Source: CAZOVB01 sp046541415
GTDB taxonomy: Bacteria > Planctomycetota > Phycisphaerae > SM23-33
Direction: 5' to 3'
Length of the DNA stretch: 64,000 bases
Assembly: GCA_046541415.1 (NCBI GenBank)
Contig: JBKHDI010000008.1
Location: 1-64,000 of the forward strand
Shown here: piece by piece, positions 26,118-36,000 of the stretch
How the letters are laid out: every line of letters begins with the position of its first letter
Numbering within the stretch: the first letter of the stretch is position 1
Program-made: the position numbers and the translations under genes
The notes under the pieces: generated by a model
What the model saw: the letters and a program-made list of their open reading frames with translations, nothing else
What the model was told of the DNA's origin: nothing
The model's database searches: none

Positions 26118-27454
26118 TGCTTCTGATCGTTCTACTGGCCGGCTTGGTCCTTGCCTTCGCGCCCCCCGTGGTTTTCATTGCCAAGGGCAAGCTGCCGGCA
26201 TGGTCGCTGTTGATTCCCATTACCGTAGTGGCTGCATTTGCAGCGCTGACTTGGGTACGGGCCGATCGGGTTGACGTGTCGATGAAAACTGCCGATGAGA
26301 TGGAAACTGCCGCTGATCTCGCCGACCCGTTGACCAGATCCGTCGATTGGCCCCTCCAGCCGGCAGATGAGCTCTCCAGCAGGTCCATCCTCGATCCGCC
26401 TGCGCAGATCGATCTGTACCCGTCGCGCCTGCAGGCAGCCGAGGCAGTGGGCAGAGGCATGGCCCACGCAATCAACCTGCGCCTCCTGGAGATGTCCAGC
26501 CTGACACGCGGCCTCCGCACCGAGGAAGTCGGAGAGGTGGATCGGGGACTGCGCCGGTTGGACCCGGGTTCGGGCGGGGAGGAGAAATGGGTTGTCTCTA
26601 CTCTGTTCGTTACCGGCTCAACCCCCGCGTCGGTTCGCGACGCCGTCATCGAGGTGATCAACGCCAGCGTCCTGACCGATCGGGTGCATGTTGCTCTGGC
26701 TGCCGAGGAACCGGCACCTGACGATTCGCTGGTATTGCAGCTTGACCGGGCCGCCGATCCCCAGGAGGGCGAGCTGCTGGCCCGTTTACAGCTCGGGGAT
26801 CAGCAGGTTGTAGCATCGACCCGGTACGTGCACACGCCCTGGATGCTGGACTTCGACGCCTGGTCTCGGGCCCAACAGGCCAGACAGCCTGGGACGGGGT
26901 TTCTCGCCCTGGAATCCGGACCGGGCTTCGTCGAGCAAGCCGCCGCCGAGAAACACATTGTCGAAATGCTCGCAGCTTCCCTGCTGGAACAGGTCCGCAA
27001 CGAGATCCGCCGGCAGGTCAGCAAAGGCGAGCTGCCCAGCCCAGCCGATGTGGGCCGGTCAAAACAACTGGAATCGCTCGTCGCGACGCTGGCGGAGAAC
27101 CCGGACCTGTGGAAGCAGGACCAGTTCGTACAACGGACACAAGCTCGCGGGGCCCCGAGCGTGCGTGTGGCCGCACTGGTCAAGCTCAGCCAGGAACGCA
27201 TGGAGAAGATCGCCTGCCAGGCCGGAGAACTGGTTGCCGGCACGATCGCGTTGGCAAAGGCGGCCGAGACCCGCCGAAAGTTCGATCAACTCTTCTTCGG
27301 GCTCGCGATTGCTGCATTGCTGCTTGGTGTCACCATGCTCTACCTGGTGGCAAACTCGGCCACAAGGGGCTACTACCTCTGGCGGCTGCGGCTGGCGTCG
27401 GTGGCATGCATGGCGGCGGGCCTGGCGGCGATCTATCACTTCCTGCCGGTTTGA
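26117..27454 (+). CDS. Membrane protein of the kinase operon, unknown function
   Basis: A 445-residue protein with two N-terminal hydrophobic stretches (LLIVLLAGLVLAFAPPVV and LLIPITVVAAFAALTWV). A soluble middle part follows (about 50-390), with two helices at the C terminus (LFFGLAIAALLLGVTMLYLV and VACMAAGLAAIYHFLP). The middle has alternating acidic and helical segments and no motif I know. The start overlaps the kinase stop (TGATG), so the two are translationally coupled, and the product may be a sensor or substrate of the kinase. A longer frame upstream is a kinase shadow. Confidence 0.7.
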   Translation: MLLIVLLAGLVLAFAPPVVFIAKGKLPAWSLLIPITVVAAFAALTWVRADRVDVSMKTADEMETAADLADPLTRSVDWPLQPADELSSRSILDPPAQIDLYPSRLQAAEAVGRGMAHAINLRLLEMSSLTRGLRTEEVGEVDRGLRRLDPGSGGEEKWVVSTLFVTGSTPASVRDAVIEVINASVLTDRVHVALAAEEPAPDDSLVLQLDRAADPQEGELLARLQLGDQQVVASTRYVHTPWMLDFDAWSRAQQARQPGTGFLALESGPGFVEQAAAEKHIVEMLAASLLEQVRNEIRRQVSKGELPSPADVGRSKQLESLVATLAENPDLWKQDQFVQRTQARGAPSVRVAALVKLSQERMEKIACQAGELVAGTIALAKAAETRRKFDQLFFGLAIAALLLGVTMLYLVANSATRGYYLWRLRLASVACMAAGLAAIYHFLPV

Positions 27455-27755
27455 CCTCTCTGGTGCCGGTGTTCACGCCGCCCGTCTTCGCCTGACGGCT
27501 ACGACGCGGCAGGCAAGGCGTAACACCGCCCGACGGGGGGTCGGTACGGCCTGGTTCCGGCGATCTCGGCCTGGCGGCCTCGCTCCCGTGAACCAGGGCA
27601 CCGTTAATTAGATGGGGCTTGGGGGCTCGTGAACCACTGCAACTCGCACCTCTCCCTTCGTCGGGGAAGGCTGTGAACTGGCCACTTTCCCCGAGAGGGG
27701 ATCGCCGGTACACTGCAACGTAGAAGAAGGATCGTACTTTCACGGGTTGCAGGAT
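27455..27755 (+). other. Intergenic region before the ECF sigma factor gene
   Basis: This stretch of 301 bases has no coding character. It contains GC-rich imperfect repeats (CCCTTCGTCGGGGAAGG) but no convincing -35/-10 pair, terminator or riboswitch. Whether the sigma factor gene is read from the kinase operon or from its own promoter, possibly an ECF type, cannot be told. Confidence 0.5.
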
Positions 27756-28676
27756 ATGAGCGAAATCTCCCAGGCAGATCAACTGTTGCTCGAGGGCATA
27801 CAGGCGGGCGATACCGAGGCGTGGACACAGCTGGTCGACCGGTATCGCGGCAGGTTGCTGGCGTTCGCACGCAGTCGCGTGCGCAGCCGGGCTGACGCAG
27901 AAGACCTCCTGCAGGATGCCTTCCTCTGCTTCCTGCGCGGCCTGGAGAACTTCCGCGGCGAGGCCAGCGTCGAGACCTACCTGTTTACCATCCTCCGCCG
28001 ACGGATCATCGACTTCTACCGCGGACGAAAGGTCAGCGCCTGCCTGCTGGAGGACATCGCCGCCGGGCGAAACGAGGAAGACTGCGAGCCCCTGGCCCAG
28101 ATCCCCGCAGCCGACCCCTCCGCCAGCTGGTACGCCCGCCGCGAAGAGAAGACCGACGCCCAGAGGCAAGCCCTGGGCACCGCGATCCGGACGCTGGTCG
28201 AGGAACTGCAGGATAAGCTCAACTTCCGCGACCTGAAGATCGTCGAGATGCTCTTCTACAGCCAGCTGCCCCACAAGACCGTGGCCGAGCACTCGGGCGT
28301 CGATGAGAAACAGATCGCCCTGATCAAGCACCGCACGCTGAAGAAGATCCAGGCCCACGTCGGGCGGGAGATGCGCCTGGCCAGTCTCGATGCACGCGAC
28401 GCCGAAGGACAGATACACGACGCGATTCTGACCGAGGTGTGGGAACAGCTGCGACCCAGTTGTCCCAAACGCAATACAGTGGGGGCCTACCTGCTGGGAA
28501 CCCTGGAACAGGAATGGGCCGAGTACCTGGAGTTCCATATCCGGACCCTCGGCTGCCGGTTCTGCCAGGCCAACCTGGAGGATTTGGAGAAAAAGACCGC
28601 CGATGACACGCCGGCGGTGAGGAACCGGATCCTGGACTCGACAATCGGCTTCATCCGCCAGTCCTATGGCCGATAG
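27756..28676 (+). CDS. ECF sigma factor with Cys/His C-terminal extension
   Basis: A 306-residue RNA polymerase sigma factor. Region 2 is clear: AWTQLVDRYRGRLLAFA, ADAEDLLQDAFLCFLRG and TYLFTILRRRIIDFYRGRK. Region 4 is KIVEMLFYSQLPHKTVAEHSG with VDEKQIALIKHRTLKKIQ. About 90 further residues follow and include CPKRNTVGAYLLGTLEQEW and EFHIRTLGCRFC, which resembles the His/Cys zinc-binding anti-sigma motif built into the sigma factor itself. No separate anti-sigma gene is present, and the kinase operon just upstream suggests control by phosphorylation. The ATG at 27756 has a poor ribosome site; a TTG three codons earlier is possible. Confidence 0.88.
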   Translation: MSEISQADQLLLEGIQAGDTEAWTQLVDRYRGRLLAFARSRVRSRADAEDLLQDAFLCFLRGLENFRGEASVETYLFTILRRRIIDFYRGRKVSACLLEDIAAGRNEEDCEPLAQIPAADPSASWYARREEKTDAQRQALGTAIRTLVEELQDKLNFRDLKIVEMLFYSQLPHKTVAEHSGVDEKQIALIKHRTLKKIQAHVGREMRLASLDARDAEGQIHDAILTEVWEQLRPSCPKRNTVGAYLLGTLEQEWAEYLEFHIRTLGCRFCQANLEDLEKKTADDTPAVRNRILDSTIGFIRQSYGR

Positions 28677-28754
28677 GGATTGGCCAGACGGCTGGAGCAA
28701 ACGGCATTCTTCCAGCCCTGGCCCCCGCATGCACCCCCAGCAACGAGAGACTTC

Positions 28755-31232
28755 ATGCAGAGTATAGAGTTAAGCGGCCCGTGGAAGCTGCAGCCGCACG
28801 ACAAGAGAGCGACCTACGAAGCCACCGTCCCCGGCTGCGTGCACGTCGACCTGTTGACCTCCGGGCGCATCGACGATCCGTACTACCGCGACGCCGAGCT
28901 CGCCTGCCGCTGGATCGGCGAGCAGGACTGGATCTACAGCCGCAGCTTCGACGCCCCTGCCGAACTGCTGGCCGAGGATCGCATCGAGCTGGTCTTCGAG
29001 GGCCTGGACACCCTGGCCACGGTGCGGCTGAACAGCCAGGTTATCGGCCAGGCGACCAACATGTTCCGCACCTGGCGATGGGACATCACCGACAAGCTCC
29101 AGGAAGGTACGAACCGCATCGAGATCACCTTGGCAAGCCCCATGGAGTTGATCGGCAAGCGGCAGAAGGCCCGCCCCTTGCCCGCCTGGGGCTCCGACCA
29201 GCACAAGGTCTTCGGGGGCAACTGGGTGCGCAAGATGCAGTGCAACTTCGGCTGGGACTGGGGCCCGAGCCTGCTGACCTGCGGCGTCTGGAGGCCCGTG
29301 CGCCTCGAAGCCTGGTCAACGGCCAGGCTGGGAGATCTGCACATCATCCAGAACCACGGGCGCAAGAAGGTCGGCCTGCAGATCACCGCTGCCGTCGATA
29401 TGCCCTCACCGTCCAAGCTGGCCGCCCATGTCAAACTGCTCGACGGCGAGCAGGTGGTCGCCGAGCAGGTCGTCCCCGTGCAGCGCCGCAAGGCCGTGGC
29501 CGAACTGACAGTCAAGGACCCGCAGCTTTGGTGGCCCAACGGCCTGGGCGATCAGCCGCTCTACCGGCTCCGGGTCGAACTGGTCGACGAGGGCGGAGAT
29601 ACCATCGACGCCGCTGAGAGGCGCCTCGGCCTGCGGACAATCGAACTAATCCGCGAGGAGGACAAGTGGGGCCAGAGTTTCCGTTTCGCGGTCAACGGCG
29701 TGAGCATCTTCGCCAAGGGCGCCAACTGGATCCCGGCCGAGACGTTCCCCACGCGCGTGACCGACGACGACTACCGCCGCCTGCTGGGCGACGCCGCGGA
29801 GATCCACTGCAATATGATCCGCGTCTGGGGCGGCGGAATCTACGAATCCGATACGTTCTACGACATCTGCGACGAGCTGGGAATCCTCGTCTGGCAGGAC
29901 TTCATGTTCGCCTGCGCGACCTATCCGAGCTTCGATGCCGACTGGATGGACGACGTGGCCGTCGAGGCCGAACAGAACGTCAAGCGCATCCGCCACCATG
30001 CCTGCCTGGCCCTGTGGTGCGGCAACAACGAGTTGGAGCAGGGCCTGGTGGGCCAGAAGTGGACCGACCGCCAGATGAGCTGGGCCGACTACAAGAAACT
30101 CTTCGACAAGCTGCTTGCCAAGATCGTCGAGAAGCACGACCCGCAGACCGCGTATTGGCCCTGCAGCCCGCACACGCCGACAGGCGACCGCGACAACTGG
30201 CAGAGCCCCGACGCCGGCGATACCCACCTCTGGGGCGTCTGGCATGGCGGCCAGCCCTTCGAGTGGTACCGCAGCCGCATGGACCGCTTCTGCAGCGAGT
30301 TCGGCTTCCAGAGCTTCCCGCACCTGCGGACGGTCGAGGGCTACACCGACCAGACCGATCGCAACGTCACCAGCTACGTCATGGAACACCACCAGCGCAG
30401 CCGGATCGGAAACAAGACGATCCTGACCTACATGCTCGATTGGTTCCGCATGCCCTCGAGCTTCGAACAGACCGTCTGGCTGAGCCAGATCCTCCAGGGA
30501 CTGGGCATGAAGTACGCCGTCGAGCACTGGCGCCGCAACATGCCCCGCTGCATGGGCGCGCTGTACTGGCAGCTGAATGACTGCTGGCCCGTGGCCTCCT
30601 GGTCGAGCATCGACTCCGAGGGACGATGGAAGGCCCTGCATTACATGGCCCGCCACTTCTTCGCCCCGCTGATCGTCAGCGGCGTGGAAGATCTCAAGAC
30701 CGGCCAGGTCGAAGTCCACCTGACCAGCGACCTGCGCGCCCGGCAGGACGTGGCCGTCGGTTGGCAGGTTACCGACCTGGAGGGCAACAGCCTGCTGGAG
30801 GGCTCGAAGGAATGCAGGAGTCGCCCGGGCGGATCGTTCCGCGCCGCAGCGGTCGACTGCAAGGACCTGCTCGAAACCCACGGGCCCCGGTCGCTGCTTG
30901 TCTGGCTGGACCTGTGCGTCGAAGGTCGACGCATCGGCCGCGACCTGGTCACCTTCAGCCGCCCGAAGCACCTGGACCTGCCCGAGCCCGAACTGTCCTG
31001 CAACCTGGTGGAATCCGATCAGGACGGCCAATGGGAGCTGATGGTCAAGACCGAGAAGCCCGCACTGTGGGTCTGGATCGATCTGGAAGGCTTCGACGCC
31101 CGCCTCAGCGACAACTTCTTCCACCTGCCCGCCCGATCCGGCAGGACCATCCGCCTGACCGTCGACGAGCAGATTACCGCAGCCGAGCTGAAACGCTCAA
31201 TCCGCCTGCGCAGCCTGCGCGATACGTACTGA
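28755..31232 (+). CDS. Beta-mannosidase, glycoside hydrolase family 2
   Basis: An 825-residue cytoplasmic enzyme that removes terminal beta-mannose units, the last step of mannan or glucomannan breakdown. It starts with the sugar-binding jelly roll (SIELSGPWKLQPHD, ATVPGCVHVDLL) and QDWIYSRSF. The barrel has acid/base Glu426 in WCGNNELEQG and nucleophile Glu515 in CSEFGFQSFP, and ALYWQLNDCWPVASWSSID is characteristic of GH2 mannosidases. There is no signal peptide, so oligosaccharides must be imported first. The ATG at 28755 follows GAGAG. It lies 78 bases after the sigma factor gene and may be cotranscribed or be a separate sugar-use gene; no transporter adjoins. Confidence 0.92.
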   Translation: MQSIELSGPWKLQPHDKRATYEATVPGCVHVDLLTSGRIDDPYYRDAELACRWIGEQDWIYSRSFDAPAELLAEDRIELVFEGLDTLATVRLNSQVIGQATNMFRTWRWDITDKLQEGTNRIEITLASPMELIGKRQKARPLPAWGSDQHKVFGGNWVRKMQCNFGWDWGPSLLTCGVWRPVRLEAWSTARLGDLHIIQNHGRKKVGLQITAAVDMPSPSKLAAHVKLLDGEQVVAEQVVPVQRRKAVAELTVKDPQLWWPNGLGDQPLYRLRVELVDEGGDTIDAAERRLGLRTIELIREEDKWGQSFRFAVNGVSIFAKGANWIPAETFPTRVTDDDYRRLLGDAAEIHCNMIRVWGGGIYESDTFYDICDELGILVWQDFMFACATYPSFDADWMDDVAVEAEQNVKRIRHHACLALWCGNNELEQGLVGQKWTDRQMSWADYKKLFDKLLAKIVEKHDPQTAYWPCSPHTPTGDRDNWQSPDAGDTHLWGVWHGGQPFEWYRSRMDRFCSEFGFQSFPHLRTVEGYTDQTDRNVTSYVMEHHQRSRIGNKTILTYMLDWFRMPSSFEQTVWLSQILQGLGMKYAVEHWRRNMPRCMGALYWQLNDCWPVASWSSIDSEGRWKALHYMARHFFAPLIVSGVEDLKTGQVEVHLTSDLRARQDVAVGWQVTDLEGNSLLEGSKECRSRPGGSFRAAAVDCKDLLETHGPRSLLVWLDLCVEGRRIGRDLVTFSRPKHLDLPEPELSCNLVESDQDGQWELMVKTEKPALWVWIDLEGFDARLSDNFFHLPARSGRTIRLTVDEQITAAELKRSIRLRSLRDTY

Positions 31233-31445
31233 TCGCCCCAGCCGGCAGGGCGATGGTCCTGCGGCTGCAGGGCGCTGAAGGGTCTGAAGACCCGCCCGTC
31301 CCGGCCCAGGCAAGGCGGGGGCGAGCAAAACTCCGCAACAGACCCTTGCTCCCGACCCGCGGGGGCGGGAGAATCGGGCCTTTCCGGGTGGAAAGCCAGG
31401 TCCAGAACCGGAATCTTTTGTGACGAACTAACCATCGGGCGGCCT

Positions 31446-31459
31446 CCTACACTTGTAGG
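31446..31459. promoter_or_regulatory. Possible operator upstream of the efflux genes
   Basis: CCTACA and TGTAGG flank two bases, about 95 bases before the adaptor start, in a 321-base gap that otherwise shows nothing coding and no good -35/-10 pair. Its position suits a repressor site for an efflux operon; no repressor gene is adjacent. Confidence 0.3.
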
Positions 31460-31553
31460 TAGAGCACGCAGGCCGGTCGCCCCGGACCGGCCGACCAGCG
31501 GGGACGCGGCGCCCACGCGGCCCGACTTTTCCTGCCCACTGGGCGAGGCGAAC

Positions 31554-33005
31554 ATGACAGAACAACTCAGCAGCAAGGCCCGGATATTCTCCCTGTTTTT
31601 CGTGGTGGTGGTGGTTCTTGGTGCCGTCGGGGCGGCGATCCATCTGAAGAACGCCAAGCAGCAGCCCGCCCAGCGCAAGGTCACCCAGGAAGTCGCTCGC
31701 GTCGTCGCCCCGCCGCTGGAGGTCGTGCGCGATTACCAGATCCGCCTGAGAGGCAATGGCTCGGCCCGCCCGGCTGTTTCCAATAAGATCATCCCCCAGG
31801 TGGGCGGAAAGATCATCGAGCTCGGCGAGAACTTCCAGGCCGGGGCCGAAGTGACCAAGGGCGAACTGCTGATCCAGATCGATCCGACCGACGCCAGGCA
31901 GGCCGTCGCCTCGGCCACTGCCCAGGAGAAACTCTACCGGGCCCAGCTGGACCGCCTGGAGACCGAAAAGCAGAATCTCCAGGCCCAGCAGGAGATCGAG
32001 CAGCAGCGGATGGAAATCGCCAGGCAGCAGCTCGACCGCCTGATCCAACTGCAGAAGGAAAACGCCGCCACCGAAAACGACGTCGACAGGCAGACCGAAC
32101 AGTGGCTGATGCGCCGTTCCTCTTTGCGGAACATCGCCAACCAACTGGCCCTGATCCCCGAACAGCAGAAACAGCTGCAGGCCCAGATCCTCGCCGTCCG
32201 GACCGAGCTGGAAAAGGCTGGTACCATGCTCGAACGGACCACCATCCTTTCGCCCATCACCGGCCGGGTGGTCTACAGCAACGTCGAGGCCGAAGACGTC
32301 GTGGCGCCGAACCAGGTCGTCGGCGAGATCTTCCAGCCGCGGATCATGGAGATCCCCGTCTCGGTCTCGGCGGCCGAGATGAAGTGGATCCCCGACGACT
32401 GGGTCTCGGCCTGCCAGGCCAACGGCGACGGGATCCCCGACGACAAGAAAATCCGGGCCGAGGTGATGTGGACCCCGGAAGGCGAGACCATCGACCGGCC
32501 CATCGTCTGGAAAGGCTGCGTAATCCGCATTTCGGCCGGGCTGGACGACCAGACCCGCCTGCTGCCGATGATCGTCCAGGTCGACAACCAGGCCGAGGCG
32601 AACCAGGATGCCGCCCGATCTCTGAAACCCAACAAGTTCGTCGAGGTCGTCATCTCAGGCCGCAAGCTGCCGAAGGTCTTCGTCCTGCCCCGCCCGGCGG
32701 TTCTGGCCCCGGATGAACAGTATGAAACCGAGACGGTCTGGGTGGTCGTCGACGGCAAGCTGCGACGAAGACCCATTGACGTGCTGCGTTACGTCGGCGA
32801 GACAGCCCTGGTCTTGCCCGAGTCAGCGCCCGGGGCCGAGTCCGGCCTGGCCGCCGGGGACCGCGTGGTCACCAATGAAATGCCCCTTCCGGTGGTGGGC
32901 ATGGACGTGAAGGTCTACTCCAGCCAGGACGAGATGAACAAAACCGTCGCCGGAGCAGCCGGGCAAAAGCCCGACGCCGCCGTCGGGGCCGGTCAGGAGG
33001 GCTGA
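31554..33005 (+). CDS. RND efflux periplasmic adaptor (membrane fusion protein)
   Basis: A 483-residue protein with an N-terminal membrane anchor (FSLFFVVVVVLGAVGAAI), a lipoyl/barrel-sandwich domain (VSNKIIPQVGGKIIELGENF), an alpha-hairpin coiled coil with Gln/Glu/Leu repeats (about 125-225) and a beta-barrel half (RTTILSPITGRVVYSNVEAE). It links the inner-membrane pump encoded three bases later to an outer-membrane channel. The hairpin is moderate in length, as in HAE1-type adaptors. No TolC-like gene is in the operon, so the channel is encoded elsewhere. A possible operator lies upstream. Confidence 0.9.
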   Translation: MTEQLSSKARIFSLFFVVVVVLGAVGAAIHLKNAKQQPAQRKVTQEVARVVAPPLEVVRDYQIRLRGNGSARPAVSNKIIPQVGGKIIELGENFQAGAEVTKGELLIQIDPTDARQAVASATAQEKLYRAQLDRLETEKQNLQAQQEIEQQRMEIARQQLDRLIQLQKENAATENDVDRQTEQWLMRRSSLRNIANQLALIPEQQKQLQAQILAVRTELEKAGTMLERTTILSPITGRVVYSNVEAEDVVAPNQVVGEIFQPRIMEIPVSVSAAEMKWIPDDWVSACQANGDGIPDDKKIRAEVMWTPEGETIDRPIVWKGCVIRISAGLDDQTRLLPMIVQVDNQAEANQDAARSLKPNKFVEVVISGRKLPKVFVLPRPAVLAPDEQYETETVWVVVDGKLRRRPIDVLRYVGETALVLPESAPGAESGLAAGDRVVTNEMPLPVVGMDVKVYSSQDEMNKTVAGAAGQKPDAAVGAGQEG

Positions 33006-33007
33006 TC

Positions 33008-36000
33008 ATGGGCCTCCTGCGAAAGTTCATCGACAACCCGGTCCTGGCCAACATGCTGACGATCCTGATTCTCATCGGGGGCGTCGTGGCCTGGTTCTCC
33101 ATCCCGCGCGAGCTGTTCCCGGAGTTCTCGACCGACCTGATTACCGTCACCGTGACCTACCCGCGGGCCTCGCCGGCGGAGATCGAGGAGTCGATCACCC
33201 AGAAGATCGAGGAGAAGGTCAACGGCCTGGAGGGCGTCAAGGAAGTCACCACCACCGCACGCGAAGGCGTGGGCGTAGTGAACCTGGAGCTCTACACCGG
33301 CACGGATGTGGCCAAGCTGCTCGACGAGGTCAAGTCCGAGGTCGACAAGATCGACTTGCCCCTGGACGCCGAAGACCCCACAACCGTCGAAGTGACGCTG
33401 CGACGACACATCATCCACGTTGCCGTCGCCTCAGAGACCGACCCCCAGACCGGCAAGGACCGCGTCTCGGCCAGGGTGCTCAAACAGTTCGCCGAACAGA
33501 TCCGCGACGACCTGCAGGACCTGCCCGAAATCAGCCAGGTCTCGGTCTCCGGCACGCGGGAGTACGAGATTTCCGTCGAGGTCTCCGAAGAGACGCTCCG
33601 CCGCTACGGCCTGACGCTCAACGAGATCGCTGCGGTCATCCGTCGCAGCAGCTTCGACATTCCGGCCGGCAACGTCAAGACGCGCGGCGGGGAGTTTGCC
33701 ATCCGCATCATCGGCCAGAGGCGGTGGGCCGAGGAATTCCGCGATATCGTCGTCCGCTCCCTGCCCGACGGCCAGACGCTCACGCTGGGCCAGATCGCCA
33801 GCATCCGCGAGACGTTCGAGGACAAGGACGTCGGCGGGCAGTTCGGGGGCAAGAACGCCGTTCTCGTCTCGGCCTACAAGACCGAGGAAGAAGACTCGAT
33901 CGAGATCGCCAACGCCGTAAAAGACTACGTCGCCCGCAAGAGCAAACAGCTGCCCGACGGCGTGACGATCGGCACGTGGGCCGACTACAGCCGCCTGATC
34001 TCCGACCGCCTGGACCTGCTGGTCCGCAACGGCTTCTGGGGGATCATCCTGGTCATCGCGATTCTCTGGATCTTCGTCGGGGCCAGGCTGGCGTTCTGGG
34101 TCTCGCTGGGAATCCCCGTTTCGCTGATGGGCACGATGATCGTCCTGTCCGGGGCCGGGGTGAGCCTGAACATGATGAGCATGTTCGCGCTGATCATGGC
34201 TTTGGGCCTGATCGTCGACGATGCGATCGTCGTCGGCGAGAATGTCTTCGCCGAGACCCAGGCGGGCCGGAACCGCCGGGAGGCCGCCTACCGGGGCACG
34301 AAGATGGTGGTCTGGCCGGTGGTGGGGGCCGTGGCGACGACGTGGCTGGCCTTTGTGCCCCTGCTGTTCATCGAGGGAACGATGGGGCGGTTCATCTCGA
34401 TCCTCCCGGTGGTGGTGATTACAGCCCTGGCCTTCTCGCTGTTCGAGTGCCTCCTCATCCTCCCGCCGCACCTGGCCCACAAGCCGCTGGGTACGATCGG
34501 CGGCAGTATTCGCGCCGGCGCGCCGGACTGGCTCGGTCGCCCGGCCGGGAAGCTCTCGGCCGGCTACCTGGGCATGCGGGGCAGGATCGAGGGGGGCATA
34601 CAGTGGTTCATCGACCGGGCCTTCCTGCCCGTCCACAAATTCGCCGTCCGCTACCGCTATGCGACCCTGGCGGTTTTCGCCTCGATGCTGATTCTCCTGG
34701 GCGGGGCCTTTGCCGGCGGGCACATCAAGCGTACGCTGTTTCCGAAGGTCGATTCCGACACGGTGGTGGCCAATCTGGTCATGCCCACCGGCACGTCGAT
34801 CACCCGCACCGGTAAGCTGGCCCGGCAGATCAACCTCGGGGCCCTGAAGCTCAACGAGCAGTTCGAAACCGAGGACGGCTCGCCGCTGGTCCGCAACGTT
34901 TACTCGCTGCTGGGTGAGCAGAGTCGCGGCGGCGACGCCGGGTCCCACGTGGCCGAGATCATCGTCGAGCTGGCCCCGGCCGAGGTCCGCAGGCAGGAAA
35001 GCAAGCAGATCGTCGACCAGTGGCGACAGAACGTCGGACAGTTGGCCGGGCCGCTGAAACTGACCTACGGCTCGCAGCGCGGTGGGCCGGGGGGCAAGAG
35101 CTTCGAGGTCCGCCTGCTGGGGCCGAACACCGACTTCATCAAACCCGCCGCGGCCCAGCTCAAGCAGCGGCTGGCCCGGTTCGAGGGCGTCACCGACATC
35201 GAGGATGACGCCCTGCCGGGTAAAGACGAGATCCAGATCTCCCTGAGGCCCAAGCAGGCCGAGACGCTCGGGGTGACGCTGGAGTCTCTGGCCGGGCACG
35301 TCCGAAGCGCGTTCGAGGGTTTCGAGACCGTCGATATCCAACGGGGCAGGGACGAGGTCGAAGTCAACGTACGCTACCCCGAAAGTCGCCGCCGGTCGCT
35401 GTCGGACCTGGAGCAGATGCGGATCCTGACCCCGGCCAGGGCCCGCGTGCCGATCGCCGCGGTGGCCGATCTCCGAATCCGCCAAGGCTACACCACGCTT
35501 CGACGCGTCGGGCGACAGAGCGTGGTGACCGTCTCGGCCGACTTGAACGAAGACGTCGCCAACGCCGAGGAGATCCTCAACAAGCTGCAGCAGGAGGACT
35601 ACTTTACCGACCTGATGGCCGCGTATCCGGGCCTGAAGTACGACCTGCGAGGCCAGAGGCAGCAGCGGGCCGAGTCGCTGGGTTCGCTGAAGGTCTGGTA
35701 CCCGGTGGCCCTGGTGGGGATCTACACGATCCTGGCGGCGATCTTCCGCAGCTACTTCCAGCCGTTGATCATCATGGTGGCCATTCCCTTCGGCCTGCTC
35801 GGGGCGGTTCTCGGCCACGCGATCATGGGCATCGACATCACGCTGCTGAGCCTGTTCGGGATGGTGGCCCTGACGGGGATTGTCGTCAACGACTCGCTGG
35901 TGCTGATCGACCTGGTCAACCGCCGGTATCGCGAGGGCAGGGGGGTGCTGGAGTCTGTCTTCTCCGGGGCGCGGGACCGCTTCCGGGCGATCTTCCTGAC

